Source: Serratia liquefaciens
Lineage (GTDB): Bacteria; Pseudomonadota; Gammaproteobacteria; Enterobacterales; Enterobacteriaceae
Direction of reading: 5' to 3'
Length of the DNA: 64,000 bases
Assembly: GCF_027594825.1 (NCBI RefSeq)
Contig: NZ_CP088930.1
Coordinates: forward strand, 1,426,001-1,490,000
Position 1 is the first letter of the stretch. Each line of letters begins with the position of its first letter. Made by a program: the position numbers and the translations under genes. Shown in pieces: positions 18,531 to 30,426 of the stretch. The notes beneath the pieces were generated by a model. The model saw only the letters and a program-made list of their open reading frames with translations, searched no databases and was not told the DNA's origin.

Positions 18531-19432
18531 TGAATGACGCCCGCTATGTTGAACATCTGCCGATATTTCTCGAGGTGGCCCTGTTGGGCAGCTTCTCCGC
18601 CGCCGCTCGCAAGCTGGGAAGGGTGCCTTCTTCGCTGGTGCGCCACATTGATGCGCTGGAAAACGCCCTGGACACTACGCTGTTTATCCGTTCCACGCGG
18701 GGTCTGATGCTGACGGATGCGGGTGAAAGGCTGCAGGCGCGAGCAAGCACGCTGCTGACGGATATCACCGACATCCGCGCCGAACTGGCTTCGTGGAATG
18801 ACATGCCGCAAGGCACGCTGCGTATCAGCTGCCTGCCCACCTTCGGCAAAACCTATATCCTGCCGCTGTTGCCGACGCTGGCTGAACGCTACCCGCAATT
18901 GTTTGTCGACCTGGATTTGACCGAACGCCAAACCGATCCGACCCAGGAACTGTTGGATGCCGCCATCCGCATCGGCGAACAGAAAGACAGCGGGCTGTAT
19001 GCCAGCCGCATAGCGACCCAGCGCTGGGTGATGTGCGCCAGCCCTGATTATATTGCCCGTTACGGACAGCCGGCCGACCTCAATGCGTTGCCGCAACATC
19101 GGCTGATTGCCCGCTACCATAAGCAACAACCGGCCTGTTGGGCGCAAATCCTCAGCGTTCCGCTGATGAGCCGCTGCAGCATGGTGCTGCGCTGTGACGA
19201 CTTTACGGCTCAGCGCCAGGCGGCGCTGCTGGGGCTGGGGCTCACCTTTTTGCCCAACTGGGTGGTTGGGCCGGATATTCAGGCCGGCCGCTTGCTGCAG
19301 GTGTTGGAAGACCCTCGCCAGGAGCAACAGGGCATTTACCTGTTACGCCCGGTGGCGAAGGTGTCCGCTCGGCTGAACCTGTTTATTACTCTGTTAAAAC
19401 AAAGCATCGGTCAGCCGCCGAGCTGGGAGTAG
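18530..19432 (+). CDS. budR: LysR-family regulator of the bud operon (BudR-type)
   Basis: A 300-residue LysR-type protein. The winged helix-turn-helix occupies about residues 5-65 (FLEVALLGSFSAAARKLG, then SSLVRHIDALENALDTTLF), followed by an effector-binding domain. It sits divergently from budAB, the usual place of the activator of the butanediol operon, which is the basis of the name. The ATG at 18530 aligns with LysR N-termini; the frame stays open to 18350 but those residues are not LysR-like. There is no good ribosome site. The 3' end overlaps eutC by 22 bases. Confidence 0.8.
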   Translation: MNDARYVEHLPIFLEVALLGSFSAAARKLGRVPSSLVRHIDALENALDTTLFIRSTRGLMLTDAGERLQARASTLLTDITDIRAELASWNDMPQGTLRISCLPTFGKTYILPLLPTLAERYPQLFVDLDLTERQTDPTQELLDAAIRIGEQKDSGLYASRIATQRWVMCASPDYIARYGQPADLNALPQHRLIARYHKQQPACWAQILSVPLMSRCSMVLRCDDFTAQRQAALLGLGLTFLPNWVVGPDIQAGRLLQVLEDPRQEQQGIYLLRPVAKVSARLNLFITLLKQSIGQPPSWE

Positions 19433-20202
19433 CGCGGGGAAACCCGCCCCTGCAGCGCCGGGTTGTCACTTTCGTCTTTCAGTTCCACCCCGGTCAGTCG
19501 ACGCTGGAAAGCCTGCTCCAGCAGCCAGGCCAGTTTAAACGCCGCCTGTGGGTGATCGAGGCCTTCCGGACGCACGTTGGAGATACAGTTGCGCTCCGAC
19601 TCGCGCCGCCGGGTGTTCGGCCCCCAGGTGAGGTAAATACCGAGGCTGTCCGGCGACGATAAGCCCGGCCGCTCGCCGATCAACATCGCCACCGCTCTGG
19701 CCTGCAAACACTCGCCGATATCATCCCCCAGCGCGACCCGCGATTGGTGTGCCAATACCACTGGGGCAACCGAAAGCCCCAGCTCATCGAGATAAGGTCG
19801 CAGCGCCTGCAACAAAGGTAGCGCCTGACGGTGCACTGCCTTGGAGGACAAGCCGTCCGCCACCACCAGCAGCAGATCGGCCGGTTTTTCCGGCAGGCCC
19901 AGCAGCAGGCTGCGGCTGTCGGGAGCCAAACGCCGCCCGAGATCCGGCCGCCGGAGATAGGCGGTGCGATCGGCGGCCTGACTGTGCACCGTCAAGGTTT
20001 GCCAACCTTGCTCCTGCAAGGTCCCGGCCAGCGTATCGCTATCAAACGGCTGATGTACCGCATCACGCGCTTGCGCATGCGCCAAGCCGAATTTAAGCAA
20101 CTCCTCCGTAGGCAGGCTGGAGCCGGTACGCCCCAATGCAATGCGCGCATCGGTAAAGGCGCGCAATGCGTCCCAACGGTTAACGTGCACCGGTTTGCTC
20201 AT
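19411..20202 (-). CDS. eutC: Ethanolamine ammonia-lyase small subunit EutC
   Basis: A 263-residue small subunit of the adenosylcobalamin-dependent enzyme that splits ethanolamine into acetaldehyde and ammonia. FGLAHAQARDAVHQPFD, VVADGLSSKAVHRQA, GERPGLSSPDSLGIYLTW and ERNCISNVRPEGL are family hallmarks. Its start overlaps the eutB stop by four bases (ATGA), as in an obligate subunit pair. It ends tail to tail inside budR with no terminator visible. Confidence 0.94.
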   Translation of the reverse strand: MSKPVHVNRWDALRAFTDARIALGRTGSSLPTEELLKFGLAHAQARDAVHQPFDSDTLAGTLQEQGWQTLTVHSQAADRTAYLRRPDLGRRLAPDSRSLLLGLPEKPADLLLVVADGLSSKAVHRQALPLLQALRPYLDELGLSVAPVVLAHQSRVALGDDIGECLQARAVAMLIGERPGLSSPDSLGIYLTWGPNTRRRESERNCISNVRPEGLDHPQAAFKLAWLLEQAFQRRLTGVELKDESDNPALQGRVSPRYSQLGG

Positions 20203-21584
20203 CGATTCTCTCCCTGCAACGCCAGTAACAAGGGGTGATTGGCGGCGGTATCACGCAGTTGGCCTCGTTCGTCGGTAATCTGCATTTTGGTCAGCCAGTC
20301 GGCAAACTCCGGCGCGTGTTTCAGCCCCAACAATTCGCGGATATACAACGCGTCGTGGAATGAAGTGCTTTGATAATTGAGCATGATGTCGTCCGCGCCC
20401 GGCACGCCAATCAGGAAGGTCAGCCCGGCGGTGGCCAACAGCGTCAGCAGCGTGTCCATGTCGTCCTGATCCGCCTCCGCGTGATTGGTGTAACACACGT
20501 CGCACCCCAGCGGCAGCCCGAGTAGCTTGCCGCAAAAATGATCCTCCAATCCGGCACGGATAATCTGTTTACCATCGTACAGATATTCCGGGCCGATAAA
20601 CCCGACCACGGTGTTGATCAACAGCGGGGAGAAATGACGTGCCACCGCATAGGCCCGCGCTTCGCAGGTTTGCTGATCGACACCGTGGTGCGCATTGGAC
20701 GACAAACAGCTGCCCTGCCCGGTTTCGAAATACATGACGTTATTGCCTAACGTGCCGCGATTGAGGCTCAGTGCCGCCTGCTGCGCTTCCGCCAGCAGCG
20801 CCAGATTGATGCCGAACCCCTGATTGGCCGCTTCGGTACCCGCGATCGACTGGAACACCAAATCCACCGGCGCACCACGCTCCATCAGCCGCAGCGTATT
20901 GGTCACATGGGTCAGCACGCAGGATTGCGTCGGAATGGCGAAGCGCTGGATCACATCGTCCAGCATGTAATTGAGCTTTTCCAACAGCGGCAAGCTGTCG
21001 CTGGCCGGATTGATCCCCACCACCGCGTCGCCGCTGCCATACAGCAGGCCGTCAAGCATACTGGCGGCAATGCCCTGCAGGCTGTCGGTAGGATGATTCG
21101 GTTGCAACCGCACGCTAAGCCGCCCCGGCAGGCCGAGGGTATTGCGAAAACGCGTGATGACCCGGCACTTCTTCGCCACCAGGATAAGATCCTGATTGCG
21201 CATCAATTTACTCACTGCCGCCGCCATTTCCGGTGTAATACCGGCAGCCACCCGTGCCAGCATCGCGCTGTCCGCCTGCTCGCTCAGGAGCCAATCGCGG
21301 AAATCCCCCACCGTCAGGTGCGATATCGGCGCAAAGGCCAGCGCATCGTGGCTATCGACAATCAGCCGTGTGACCTCATCTTGTTCATAGGGCACCAGCA
21401 GCTGCTGGAGGAAGGTTTTCAGCGGTACATCCGCCAATGCGATGCGCGCCGCCATGCGTTCTTCTGCGCTATCCGCCGCCAGCTCCGCCAGATAATCGCC
21501 GGAACGTGCCGGTGACGCCTTGGCCAACAACTGGCGTAAATCTCTGAAACGGTAGCTGCGCCGGCTAAGCGTGGCCTGATACAT
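20199..21584 (-). CDS. eutB: Ethanolamine ammonia-lyase large subunit EutB
   Basis: A large catalytic subunit of about 461 residues, similar in length to the E. coli protein (453). VAKKCRVITRFRNTLGLPGRLSVRLQPNHPTD would be characteristic in full; the shorter core SVRLQPNHPTD and INPASDSL are seen, as is the C-terminal GVPGADDIMLNYQ. The ATG at 21584 is preceded by AGGGGG. Only eutBC is present: no shell proteins, eutA reactivase, eutR or permease gene adjoins it, so ethanolamine use here would be microcompartment-free unless other genes lie elsewhere. Confidence 0.94.
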   Translation of the reverse strand: MYQATLSRRSYRFRDLRQLLAKASPARSGDYLAELAADSAEERMAARIALADVPLKTFLQQLLVPYEQDEVTRLIVDSHDALAFAPISHLTVGDFRDWLLSEQADSAMLARVAAGITPEMAAAVSKLMRNQDLILVAKKCRVITRFRNTLGLPGRLSVRLQPNHPTDSLQGIAASMLDGLLYGSGDAVVGINPASDSLPLLEKLNYMLDDVIQRFAIPTQSCVLTHVTNTLRLMERGAPVDLVFQSIAGTEAANQGFGINLALLAEAQQAALSLNRGTLGNNVMYFETGQGSCLSSNAHHGVDQQTCEARAYAVARHFSPLLINTVVGFIGPEYLYDGKQIIRAGLEDHFCGKLLGLPLGCDVCYTNHAEADQDDMDTLLTLLATAGLTFLIGVPGADDIMLNYQSTSFHDALYIRELLGLKHAPEFADWLTKMQITDERGQLRDTAANHPLLLALQGENR

Positions 21585-21795
21585 AGCGCCCCCTGTTCTG
21601 CCCTGAATGGTCGGTGGAAGTTGCAAACCCTGTACCAAGTGTAGCCAGTCGGGGCGCGAAATTATTTTTTGTCGAAAATCAGCCGATTAACGCTCCCGCC
21701 GGGCGGTCCGCACCTGAGCAAGGCGCACTAAAATCATGCACGGCATTTCGCCTGCGGGCGCTTCGGGTTACAGTAGCCGCAACAAAGGAGAGGTA

Positions 21796-22344
21796 ATGAC
21801 CCGGCAGCAGAAAATTATCCAATGGTTACAGCAAGATGATGAAAGAATGATGGCTTTGCGCACTGCGCGACGCCTCGGGCTGAATGACTGGTGCCTGGGG
21901 GCCGGTTTTGTGCGCAATCTGGTCTGGGACCAACGCCACGGTTACGCTACGTCTACGCCGCTCAACGACATCGACGTGATCCATTTCGACCCACAGCGCC
22001 CGGAGGCGGAACGTGACCACATGCTGGAAACGCGGCTGCAAGAGTGGCTGCCACAGCCCTGGTCTGTGAAAAACCAGGCGCGTATGCATTTGCGTAGCGG
22101 TCGAGCCCCTTATCGCAATAGCGAAGACGCCATCAGTTTTTGGACCGAGGTGGAAACGGCAGTAGGTGCCCGCCTGAATGCGGACGACAGCATCACGCTG
22201 GTAGCGCCGTTAGGTCTCGAAGGGCTGTTTGCTGACACCATCACCTACAATGCCAAAAACGGTGACATCGACGCCTATGAACAGCGGGTCGCCAGTAAAG
22301 GATGGCTGCAGCGCTGGCCGCGCTTGCGGCAAATCCGTCAGTAA
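21796..22344 (+). CDS. Nucleotidyltransferase-like protein (DUF925 family)
   Basis: A 182-residue protein of the NTP_transf_6 (former DUF925) type. GAGFVRNLVWD near residue 35 and the acidic LNDIDVIHFD near 58 form the nucleotidyltransferase core, and the C-terminal GLEGLFADTITYN is conserved in the family. AAAGGAGAGG precedes the ATG at 21796. The substrate is unknown. It stands alone between eutB and the FlxA-like gene. Confidence 0.78.
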   Translation: MTRQQKIIQWLQQDDERMMALRTARRLGLNDWCLGAGFVRNLVWDQRHGYATSTPLNDIDVIHFDPQRPEAERDHMLETRLQEWLPQPWSVKNQARMHLRSGRAPYRNSEDAISFWTEVETAVGARLNADDSITLVAPLGLEGLFADTITYNAKNGDIDAYEQRVASKGWLQRWPRLRQIRQ

Positions 22345-22403
22345 AGTTTTCCCGCAGAATGCCGATACCCTGAGCAGCCGCATTCAGACTCAGGGAGAGT
22401 ATT

Positions 22404-22880
22404 ATGTCGACCAGCATTACCATGATTGTTCCGGTGAAAAACACCGTACCCGGCGTCAGCAACGTTTTTAGTGCCCCCGGGAATAAGGGCCAGGTGCTGA
22501 TGGCCAAGCCGGTGCATCAGCAGCCTGAAGGCGACAAATCCAAAGAAACCCAACAGGCTGGCGCTGGCGATCGGGTTAATCTTTCCGACAGCAGCGCTTC
22601 GGCACGGATCAAGGTGCTGAACAAACAAATTCAGGCTCTGCAACAAAAGCTGGTGGATCTGAAGGATTCGGACAGCGATCCCAAAGAGATAGAAAAGCAG
22701 AAACAGCTGATTCAGGCGCAGATCAAAATGCTGCAGGCCGAGATCGCGCGCATTCAAAAAGAAGAGATGGAAAAACAGCAGGCCGAGCAGATGGCTAAAG
22801 CCAACGAGAACATTGCCTCCGCCAAGGGCGACGGCATCAACCGCCCGACGGCCGCCAATGCCGTGGATGTGTATATCTGA
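22404..22880 (+). CDS. FlxA-like coiled-coil protein
   Basis: A 158-residue protein with a strongly predicted coiled coil over about residues 68-135, rich in Gln, Lys and Glu (KVLNKQIQALQQKLVDLKD and onward), between low-complexity ends. This pattern matches the FlxA-like family, whose function is unclear although E. coli flxA is expressed with flagellar genes. AGGGAGAG lies before the ATG. No signal peptide or flagellar gene is nearby. Confidence 0.6.
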   Translation: MSTSITMIVPVKNTVPGVSNVFSAPGNKGQVLMAKPVHQQPEGDKSKETQQAGAGDRVNLSDSSASARIKVLNKQIQALQQKLVDLKDSDSDPKEIEKQKQLIQAQIKMLQAEIARIQKEEMEKQQAEQMAKANENIASAKGDGINRPTAANAVDVYI

Positions 22881-22881
22881 C

Positions 22882-23802
22882 TCAGTAGTCCGCTTGCTGT
22901 CGGCGCTGTTGCTGCAGTAACGCCGCCTGCTGCGCCACCACCTGCCAGATAACTTCTGCCGCCGGGGTCAGCGAGCGATTTTTACGCCGCACCAACATCA
23001 GCGCGCGGTTTATTTCCGGCACCAGCCGACGCACCTTCAATTGCCCCCCTTCCGGCAGCGGTAACGCCAGCGCCGGAAAAATACTGATGCCGATACCTGC
23101 CGCCACCATCGGGAACAGCGTCGCCGGGTGGCCAATCTCCTGCACCACCTTCGCCTCCACCCCTTGCTGACGCAGCGCGCTGTCAATCAGCGGCCGACTG
23201 CCGGAGGCATAATCCTGCAGCACCAGACGACTGCCGTTCAGCGCCGACCAGTGCACCTCGGCCAGCCCGGCGAAGGGATGATCGTTACGACACAGCAGCA
23301 GGAAGGGTTCATGCAGGATAGGCTCGCAGTCCAGATCCACGACCTGTACCGGATCCACCACGATGCCAAAATCCACCTCGGCGTTGCGAATGCTGTGCAG
23401 AACCTGCTGTTGTGCCTGGTCGCGAAGCATAATGCGAATATCCGGGTACTGTTTTTCCCCTGCCGCAATACACTGCGGCATCAGGTGAGCGGAGATGGTT
23501 TGGCTGGAGGCCACCCGCACCGTACCGCTCCGCTGCACGCCGAAGCTGCGTGCATCCAGCAATGACGACTGCAGCTCATCCAGCAAGCGCTCGACGCGGT
23601 TGGCCAGCCGCTGCCCGGCGTCGGTCAGCACCACTTCTCGGGTCGTGCGATCGAGCAGGCGAACGCCGACCTCCGCCTCCAGCTCTTTCACGCTGTGGCT
23701 GACCGCCGACTGAGTCAGGCCAATGGCCTCACCGGCGCGGCTGAAACTGCGATGGCGGGCGATGGCGACAAAAACCCTGAGCTGCTTAATCGAGTAATTC
23801 AT
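22882..23802 (-). CDS. yfeR: LysR-family regulator YfeR
   Basis: A 306-residue LysR-type regulator. The N-terminal helix-turn-helix ([31 protein letters not shown]) is shown by the core [19 protein letters not shown] at about residues 20-38. It is divergent from yfeH as in enterobacteria, where YfeR is reported to control yfeH. The spacer holds two perfect inverted repeats that could be its operator. Confidence 0.85.
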   Translation of the reverse strand: MNYSIKQLRVFVAIARHRSFSRAGEAIGLTQSAVSHSVKELEAEVGVRLLDRTTREVVLTDAGQRLANRVERLLDELQSSLLDARSFGVQRSGTVRVASSQTISAHLMPQCIAAGEKQYPDIRIMLRDQAQQQVLHSIRNAEVDFGIVVDPVQVVDLDCEPILHEPFLLLCRNDHPFAGLAEVHWSALNGSRLVLQDYASGSRPLIDSALRQQGVEAKVVQEIGHPATLFPMVAAGIGISIFPALALPLPEGGQLKVRRLVPEINRALMLVRRKNRSLTPAAEVIWQVVAQQAALLQQQRRQQADY

Positions 23803-23809
23803 GTTTTTT

Positions 23810-23842
23810 ATTCATAAATGAATTAAATAAATCAATTTAATT
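23810..23842. promoter_or_regulatory. Candidate YfeR operator between yfeR and yfeH
   Basis: Two adjacent perfect inverted repeats lie in the divergent spacer: ATTCAT-AA-ATGAAT (23810-23823) and AATTAAAT-N6-ATTTAATT (23821-23842). LysR proteins typically bind such dyads next to their own start. Confidence 0.5.
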
Positions 23843-23898
23843 ATTATATCCCGCCGCGCGACAATGGGCGCATTGATTTTTCATCCGAGTATGCCGCC

Positions 23899-24891
23899 AT
23901 GAGATTCTTGCCCGATCGCTTTACCCTGACGTTGATCGCCACCGTGCTGCTGGCTTCGTTCCTGCCGGCGCGCGGCGAGTTCGTCGGCTGGCTGAATGCG
24001 TTGACCATCGCCGCCATCGCCCTGCTGTTCTTTATGCACGGCGCCAAGCTGTCGCGCGAAGCCATTCTGGCCGGCAGCAACAACTGGCGGCTGCACCTGT
24101 GGGTGATGTTCAGCACCTTCATTATTTTCCCGGCGCTGGGCGTACTGTTTAAATGGTGGTCGCCGGTCAACGTCAGTCCGGAGCTGTATTCCGGTTTTAT
24201 TTATCTGTGCATTCTGCCCGCCACCGTGCAATCGGCCATCGCCTTTACTTCATTGGCGGGCGGCAACGTGGCGGCGGCGGTGTGCAGCGCTTCGGCCTCA
24301 AGCCTGCTGGGGATTTTCGTTTCGCCCCTGCTGGTCGGGCTGCTGATGAACGTTCACGGAGAGACCGGCAGCCTGCAGCAGGTGGGTTCCATCGTCCTGC
24401 AGCTGTTAGTGCCCTTTGTGGCCGGTCACCTGTCGCGCCCGCTGATTGGCAAATGGATTGAACGCAACCGCAAGCTGATCGGCAAGACCGATCAGACCTC
24501 GATCCTGTTGGTGGTTTACGCGGCCTTCAGCGAAGCCGTTACGCACGGTATCTGGCATCAGGTCGGTCTGGGATCGCTGGTGTTTATCGTGGTGGGTAGC
24601 CTGGTGCTGCTGACGATCGTGCTGGTGGTGAACACTTACATGGCGCGCTGGCTGGGCTTTAGTAAAGCCGATGAGATAACCATCGTGTTCTGCGGTTCGA
24701 AGAAAAGCCTGGCGAACGGTATCCCAATGGCCAATATCCTGTTCCCGGCCGCTACCGTGGGGATTATGGTGTTGCCGCTGATGGTGTTCCACCAGGTCCA
24801 GCTGATGACCTGCGCCGTGCTGGCACGCCGCTATCAAAAGAAACAGCAGGAAAAACAGGCGGTGCCAAACGCCGAAACGGCGCGGGGATAA
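23899..24891 (+). CDS. yfeH: Bile acid:sodium symporter-family transporter YfeH
   Basis: A 330-residue membrane protein of the SBF/BASS-like DUF4137 type with about nine to ten hydrophobic segments. ILPATVQSAIAFTSLAGGN and the C-terminal CGSKKSLANGIPMA are conserved in the YfeH group. The transported substrate is not known. Divergent from yfeR. Confidence 0.85.
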   Translation: MRFLPDRFTLTLIATVLLASFLPARGEFVGWLNALTIAAIALLFFMHGAKLSREAILAGSNNWRLHLWVMFSTFIIFPALGVLFKWWSPVNVSPELYSGFIYLCILPATVQSAIAFTSLAGGNVAAAVCSASASSLLGIFVSPLLVGLLMNVHGETGSLQQVGSIVLQLLVPFVAGHLSRPLIGKWIERNRKLIGKTDQTSILLVVYAAFSEAVTHGIWHQVGLGSLVFIVVGSLVLLTIVLVVNTYMARWLGFSKADEITIVFCGSKKSLANGIPMANILFPAATVGIMVLPLMVFHQVQLMTCAVLARRYQKKQQEKQAVPNAETARG

Positions 24892-24925
24892 TCAAACGGG
24901 CGCGACGATTGCCGCGCCCGGCCAC

Positions 24926-25140
24926 TCAGCTTTTCTTCAGCGGCTTGACCAGGTGGTCGAGCCCTTCGATTTTAATCGCCAGCGTCATTTCCATCAGCAT
25001 GCCGAGCTTGCCGTTCGGGAACTCCCCCTTGCGGGCAAACCACAGCAGGTATTCCTCGGGCAGGTCAATCAGCACCCGCCCTTGGTATTTGCCGAATGGC
25101 ATCACGGTATTGGCGATTTCCAGCAGGTTCTCTTTTTCCA

Positions 25141-25141
<1 letters not shown>
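24926..25141 (-). CDS. ypeB: DUF3820 family protein YpeB
   Basis: A 71-residue cytoplasmic protein with MPFGKYQGRVLIDLPEEYL near residues 14-32, the hallmark of DUF3820. The function is not established. Its ATG shares one base with the ligA stop (TGATG), so it is coupled to ligA, as in E. coli. Confidence 0.88.
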
Positions 25142-27165
<2,024 letters not shown>

Positions 27166-27179
27166 TCACCATCAAAGAT

Positions 27180-27202
27180 AAAAAACCCCCGGCAGGCGGG
27201 GG
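27180..27202 (-). terminator. zipA terminator
   Basis: Minus-strand stem CCCCCG/CGGGGG (27186-27191 with 27197-27202), five-base loop, followed by six T at 27185-27180. It lies between zipA and ligA, so most ligA transcription should come from its own promoter or from readthrough. Confidence 0.9.
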
Positions 27203-27240
27203 CTTTGTTGTTACGGATGTTCAGTGCGCGTAGCAGCCGT

Positions 27241-28239
27241 TTAGTCGTTGTTATCCAACACTTCACGAATGCGCGCTTTGTAGGTTTCCAGCTTCTGCGG
27301 GGTCATCATGCGGCGCTCGTCATCCAGCACCACACCACCCACGTCGTCGGCGATCCGCTGTGCCGATTGCAGCATCAGCTTGAAGTTCTGATTAGCGTCG
27401 CCATACGACGGCACCATCATGAACATCGAGACGCCCGGCGTTGAGAAATCGGACATCATCTCAGGATCAAAGGACCCTGGTTTGACCATATTCGCCAGGC
27501 TAAACAGCACAGGACCGCTGCCCGCAGGACTGATATGGCGATGGAAAATGCCCATTTCGCCAAACTGGAAGCCCGCTTGCAGCACGCTCTGCAGCAGAAC
27601 TTCGCCGCCGATCACGCCACCCTGATGTGCGGTAACATGCAGCACCAGTACGGTTTCTTTCAGTTTTGCCGGTTTAACGGCAGCAGGTGCAGGCTGAGGC
27701 TCGTGCACCACCGCTGGCTTCTCTTCCGGCTGTGGCTGATGAGCAGGTTCGGCGTGGAACGCCGGCTCCGCTGCATGCGCCACTGGCGGCAGATCGTCAA
27801 CGCGCGGTTCACGGCGCGGCGCAGGCTGCTGCGGCTCGTCGTCTTCATCCTGCGCGTAGTTGTCCAGCAGGATGTCATCATAATCCGGTCGCTGAGACAG
27901 CGGTGGCGGAGACTGATGAGCAGCCGGTTGAACGGCACGCGGTGCTGGCTCAGCCGCCGGAGCGGGCTTGTGCGCAACCACGGGTTCTTCGCGAGCGGCA
28001 TCAAAATGACCAAAGGACGGCTCATCTTGCGGGTGAGCGGAGCGTACACGCACCTCTCCCACGCCTTCATCGAGATCGTCGATCGGGGATTGTTCACGTT
28101 CCTTTTTGGAACGTTTGGCTGGGCGATCGCGAAAAAGCGATGAGCGTTCCTTACGACTGGTCCAAAGACCGTGCAATAACAACGCTATTATGGCGATCGC
28201 GCCAACAACGATTAATATCAGACGCAAATCCTGCATCAT
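27241..28239 (-). CDS. zipA: Cell division protein ZipA
   Basis: A 332-residue divisome protein that tethers FtsZ to the membrane. It starts [17 protein letters not shown], a single N-terminal membrane anchor with the outside N-terminus, followed by a basic/acidic stretch, a Pro/Gln/Ala-rich linker (about 60-195) and the FtsZ-binding domain (about 200-332, with [16 protein letters not shown]). The ATG at 28239 aligns with E. coli; an upstream in-frame codon at 28311 is not supported. Divergent from cysZ. Confidence 0.95.
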   Translation of the reverse strand: MMQDLRLILIVVGAIAIIALLLHGLWTSRKERSSLFRDRPAKRSKKEREQSPIDDLDEGVGEVRVRSAHPQDEPSFGHFDAAREEPVVAHKPAPAAEPAPRAVQPAAHQSPPPLSQRPDYDDILLDNYAQDEDDEPQQPAPRREPRVDDLPPVAHAAEPAFHAEPAHQPQPEEKPAVVHEPQPAPAAVKPAKLKETVLVLHVTAHQGGVIGGEVLLQSVLQAGFQFGEMGIFHRHISPAGSGPVLFSLANMVKPGSFDPEMMSDFSTPGVSMFMMVPSYGDANQNFKLMLQSAQRIADDVGGVVLDDERRMMTPQKLETYKARIREVLDNND

Positions 28240-28460
28240 TGCTATCTCTGTTGTTCCAATACATTGCCACCGCGGCAAACATTCACTCTTTAACTCTATT
28301 TGCCCAAGCACACAAGTGCAAGTCCGTGCTGAACTTTATGCCAATAAAGATGATTATTCTGCCTTTTTTTGCTGTTTTTTCAGCCAATGTCACCCTAGCC
28401 AGTAGAAAATCATCCCGATATGATAGCGATGCCTGTTCAGACAAAGAGATAACTTAAGAT

Positions 28461-29222
28461 ATGTCCTATTCGCAGTCACCTTCTCACTCCACCAGCGGCT
28501 TTCATTATTTCGCCGAAGGCTGGCGCCTGATTTCGCGCCCGGGGATTAAACGCTATGTCGTCTTGCCGTTACTGGTCAACGTGCTGTTGATGGGATCCGC
28601 CTTCTGGTGGCTGTTCAGTCAGCTTGGCGACTGGATCCCCAGCATGATGAGCCATGTGCCGACCTGGCTGCAGTGGCTCAGCTATGTCCTGTGGCCGCTG
28701 GCAGTGATTTCCGTGCTGTTGGTGTTCAGCTATCTGTTCAGCACCATTACCAACCTGATTGCCGCCCCGTTCTGTGGCTTGCTGGCCGAACAGCTGGAAG
28801 GCAGCCTGACCGGCAAACCGCTGCCGGATACCGGCATTTTTGGCATTGTGAAAGATCTGCCGCGCATTATGGCGCGCGAATGGCGCAAGCTGGCCTACTA
28901 CCTCCCGCGCGCGCTGGTGCTGTTGATACTCTATTTCATCCCGGGCATCGGCCAAACGGTGGCGCCGGTGCTGTGGTTCCTGTTCAGCGCCTGGATGCTG
29001 GCCATCCAGTATTGTGACTACCCGTTCGATAACCATAAGGTCAGCTTCGCCGATATGCGCCGCGCGCTGCGCCAGCATAAAACCGACAACCTGCAGTTTG
29101 GCGCCATGGTCAGCCTGTTCACCATGATCCCCATCCTTAACCTGGTGATCCTGCCGGTCGCGGTTTGCGGTGCCACCGCCATGTGGGTCGATCGTTATCG
29201 CCCACAATTCGTCCGTTCCTGA
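28461..29222 (+). CDS. cysZ: Sulfate transporter CysZ
   Basis: A 253-residue inner-membrane sulfate channel feeding cysteine synthesis. Hydrophobic segments and the highly conserved [20 protein letters not shown] near residues 150-170 and [12 protein letters not shown] near 185 identify it. It precedes cysK, as in E. coli. Confidence 0.94.
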   Translation: MSYSQSPSHSTSGFHYFAEGWRLISRPGIKRYVVLPLLVNVLLMGSAFWWLFSQLGDWIPSMMSHVPTWLQWLSYVLWPLAVISVLLVFSYLFSTITNLIAAPFCGLLAEQLEGSLTGKPLPDTGIFGIVKDLPRIMAREWRKLAYYLPRALVLLILYFIPGIGQTVAPVLWFLFSAWMLAIQYCDYPFDNHKVSFADMRRALRQHKTDNLQFGAMVSLFTMIPILNLVILPVAVCGATAMWVDRYRPQFVRS

Positions 29223-29260
29223 GCCGTTTTATTGGCCGCATTACGATTAATTCTTCGACA

Positions 29261-29285
29261 GGGCGCGCAATTTGCGCCCTTATCC
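29261..29285 (+). terminator. Weak terminator after cysZ
   Basis: Stem GGGCGC/GCGCCC with a seven-base loop is followed by TTATCCTT, a poor T run. The rest of the spacer up to 29406 is AT-rich and should hold the cysK promoter and a CysB site, which I cannot place precisely. Confidence 0.45.
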
Positions 29286-29406
29286 TTGTGCTTAAAACTT
29301 ATTTCCTAATAACATATAGATATACCAATTCTTTACTTCCCTGCCGGTACTGTTAGCGTATGCTTTCGACGTTCCCCACATTTTTCATAGAGTTAAAGGA
29401 CGGGCT

Positions 29407-30375
29407 ATGAGCAAGATATATGAAGACAACTCATTAACAATCGGCCATACGCCGCTGGTTCGTCTGAACCGTATCGGCAACGGACGCATTCTGGCCAAGG
29501 TTGAATCACGCAACCCCAGCTTTAGCGTTAAATGCCGCATCGGTGCCAATATGATTTGGGACGCAGAAAAGCGTGGCATTTTGGTCGCCGGTAAAGAATT
29601 GGTGGAGCCGACCAGCGGCAACACCGGCATCGCTCTGGCGTTCGTCGCCGCGGCGCGTGGCTACAAGCTGACGCTGACCATGCCGGAAACCATGAGCATC
29701 GAACGCCGCAAGCTGCTTAAGGCGCTGGGTGCCAACCTGGTGCTGACCGAAGGCGCAAAAGGCATGAAGGGCGCGATCGCCAAGGCGGAAGAAATCGTCG
29801 CCACCGATCCGAACCGTTACATCATCCTACAGCAGTTCAGCAACCCGGCTAACCCGGCGATCCACGAACAAACTACCGGCCCGGAAATCTGGGACGACAC
29901 CGATGGCGAAGTTGACGTCTTCATTTCCGGCGTCGGTACCGGCGGCACGCTGACCGGTGTCAGCCGCTACATCAAAAACACCAAAGGCAAGGCGATCACC
30001 ACCGTGGCGGTGGAGCCTACCGACTCGCCGGTTATCACCCAGGCGCTGGCCGGTGAAGAAATCAAACCGGGCCCGCACAAAATTCAGGGCATCGGCGCAG
30101 GCTTTATTCCCGGCAACCTGGATCTCGATCTGGTGGACCGCGTGGAACAAATCACCAACGACGAGGCCATCAGCATGGCGCGCCGTCTGATGGACGAAGA
30201 AGGCATTCTGGCAGGTATTTCCTCCGGTGCAGCAGTGGCCGCAGCGGTGAAATTGGCCGAAGAACCGGCATTCGCCGACAAAACCATCGTGGTGATTTTG
30301 CCGTCTTCCGGCGAACGTTATTTGAGCACCGCCCTGTTCGCCGATTTGTTCACCGAGCAAGAACTGCAACAGTAG
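29407..30375 (+). CDS. cysK: O-acetylserine sulfhydrylase A (cysteine synthase CysK)
   Basis: A 322-residue pyridoxal-phosphate enzyme that makes cysteine from O-acetylserine and sulfide. K42 in SVKCRIG binds the cofactor, [10 protein letters not shown] is the substrate loop and [11 protein letters not shown] binds the phosphate. A TTAAAGGACGGGCT stretch precedes the ATG. CysE would dock through its C-terminus. The isozyme gene cysM also lies in this window. Confidence 0.97.
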   Translation: MSKIYEDNSLTIGHTPLVRLNRIGNGRILAKVESRNPSFSVKCRIGANMIWDAEKRGILVAGKELVEPTSGNTGIALAFVAAARGYKLTLTMPETMSIERRKLLKALGANLVLTEGAKGMKGAIAKAEEIVATDPNRYIILQQFSNPANPAIHEQTTGPEIWDDTDGEVDVFISGVGTGGTLTGVSRYIKNTKGKAITTVAVEPTDSPVITQALAGEEIKPGPHKIQGIGAGFIPGNLDLDLVDRVEQITNDEAISMARRLMDEEGILAGISSGAAVAAAVKLAEEPAFADKTIVVILPSSGERYLSTALFADLFTEQELQQ

Positions 30376-30397
30376 TGCCAGCCGTGCATAAATCGCT

Positions 30398-30426
30398 AAA
30401 AAAGCACCTTTCGGGGTGCTTTTTTG
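30398..30426 (+). terminator. cysK terminator
   Basis: AAAAAGCACC/GGGTGCTTTTTT stem with a short TTTCG loop, followed by T residues. Confidence 0.93.
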
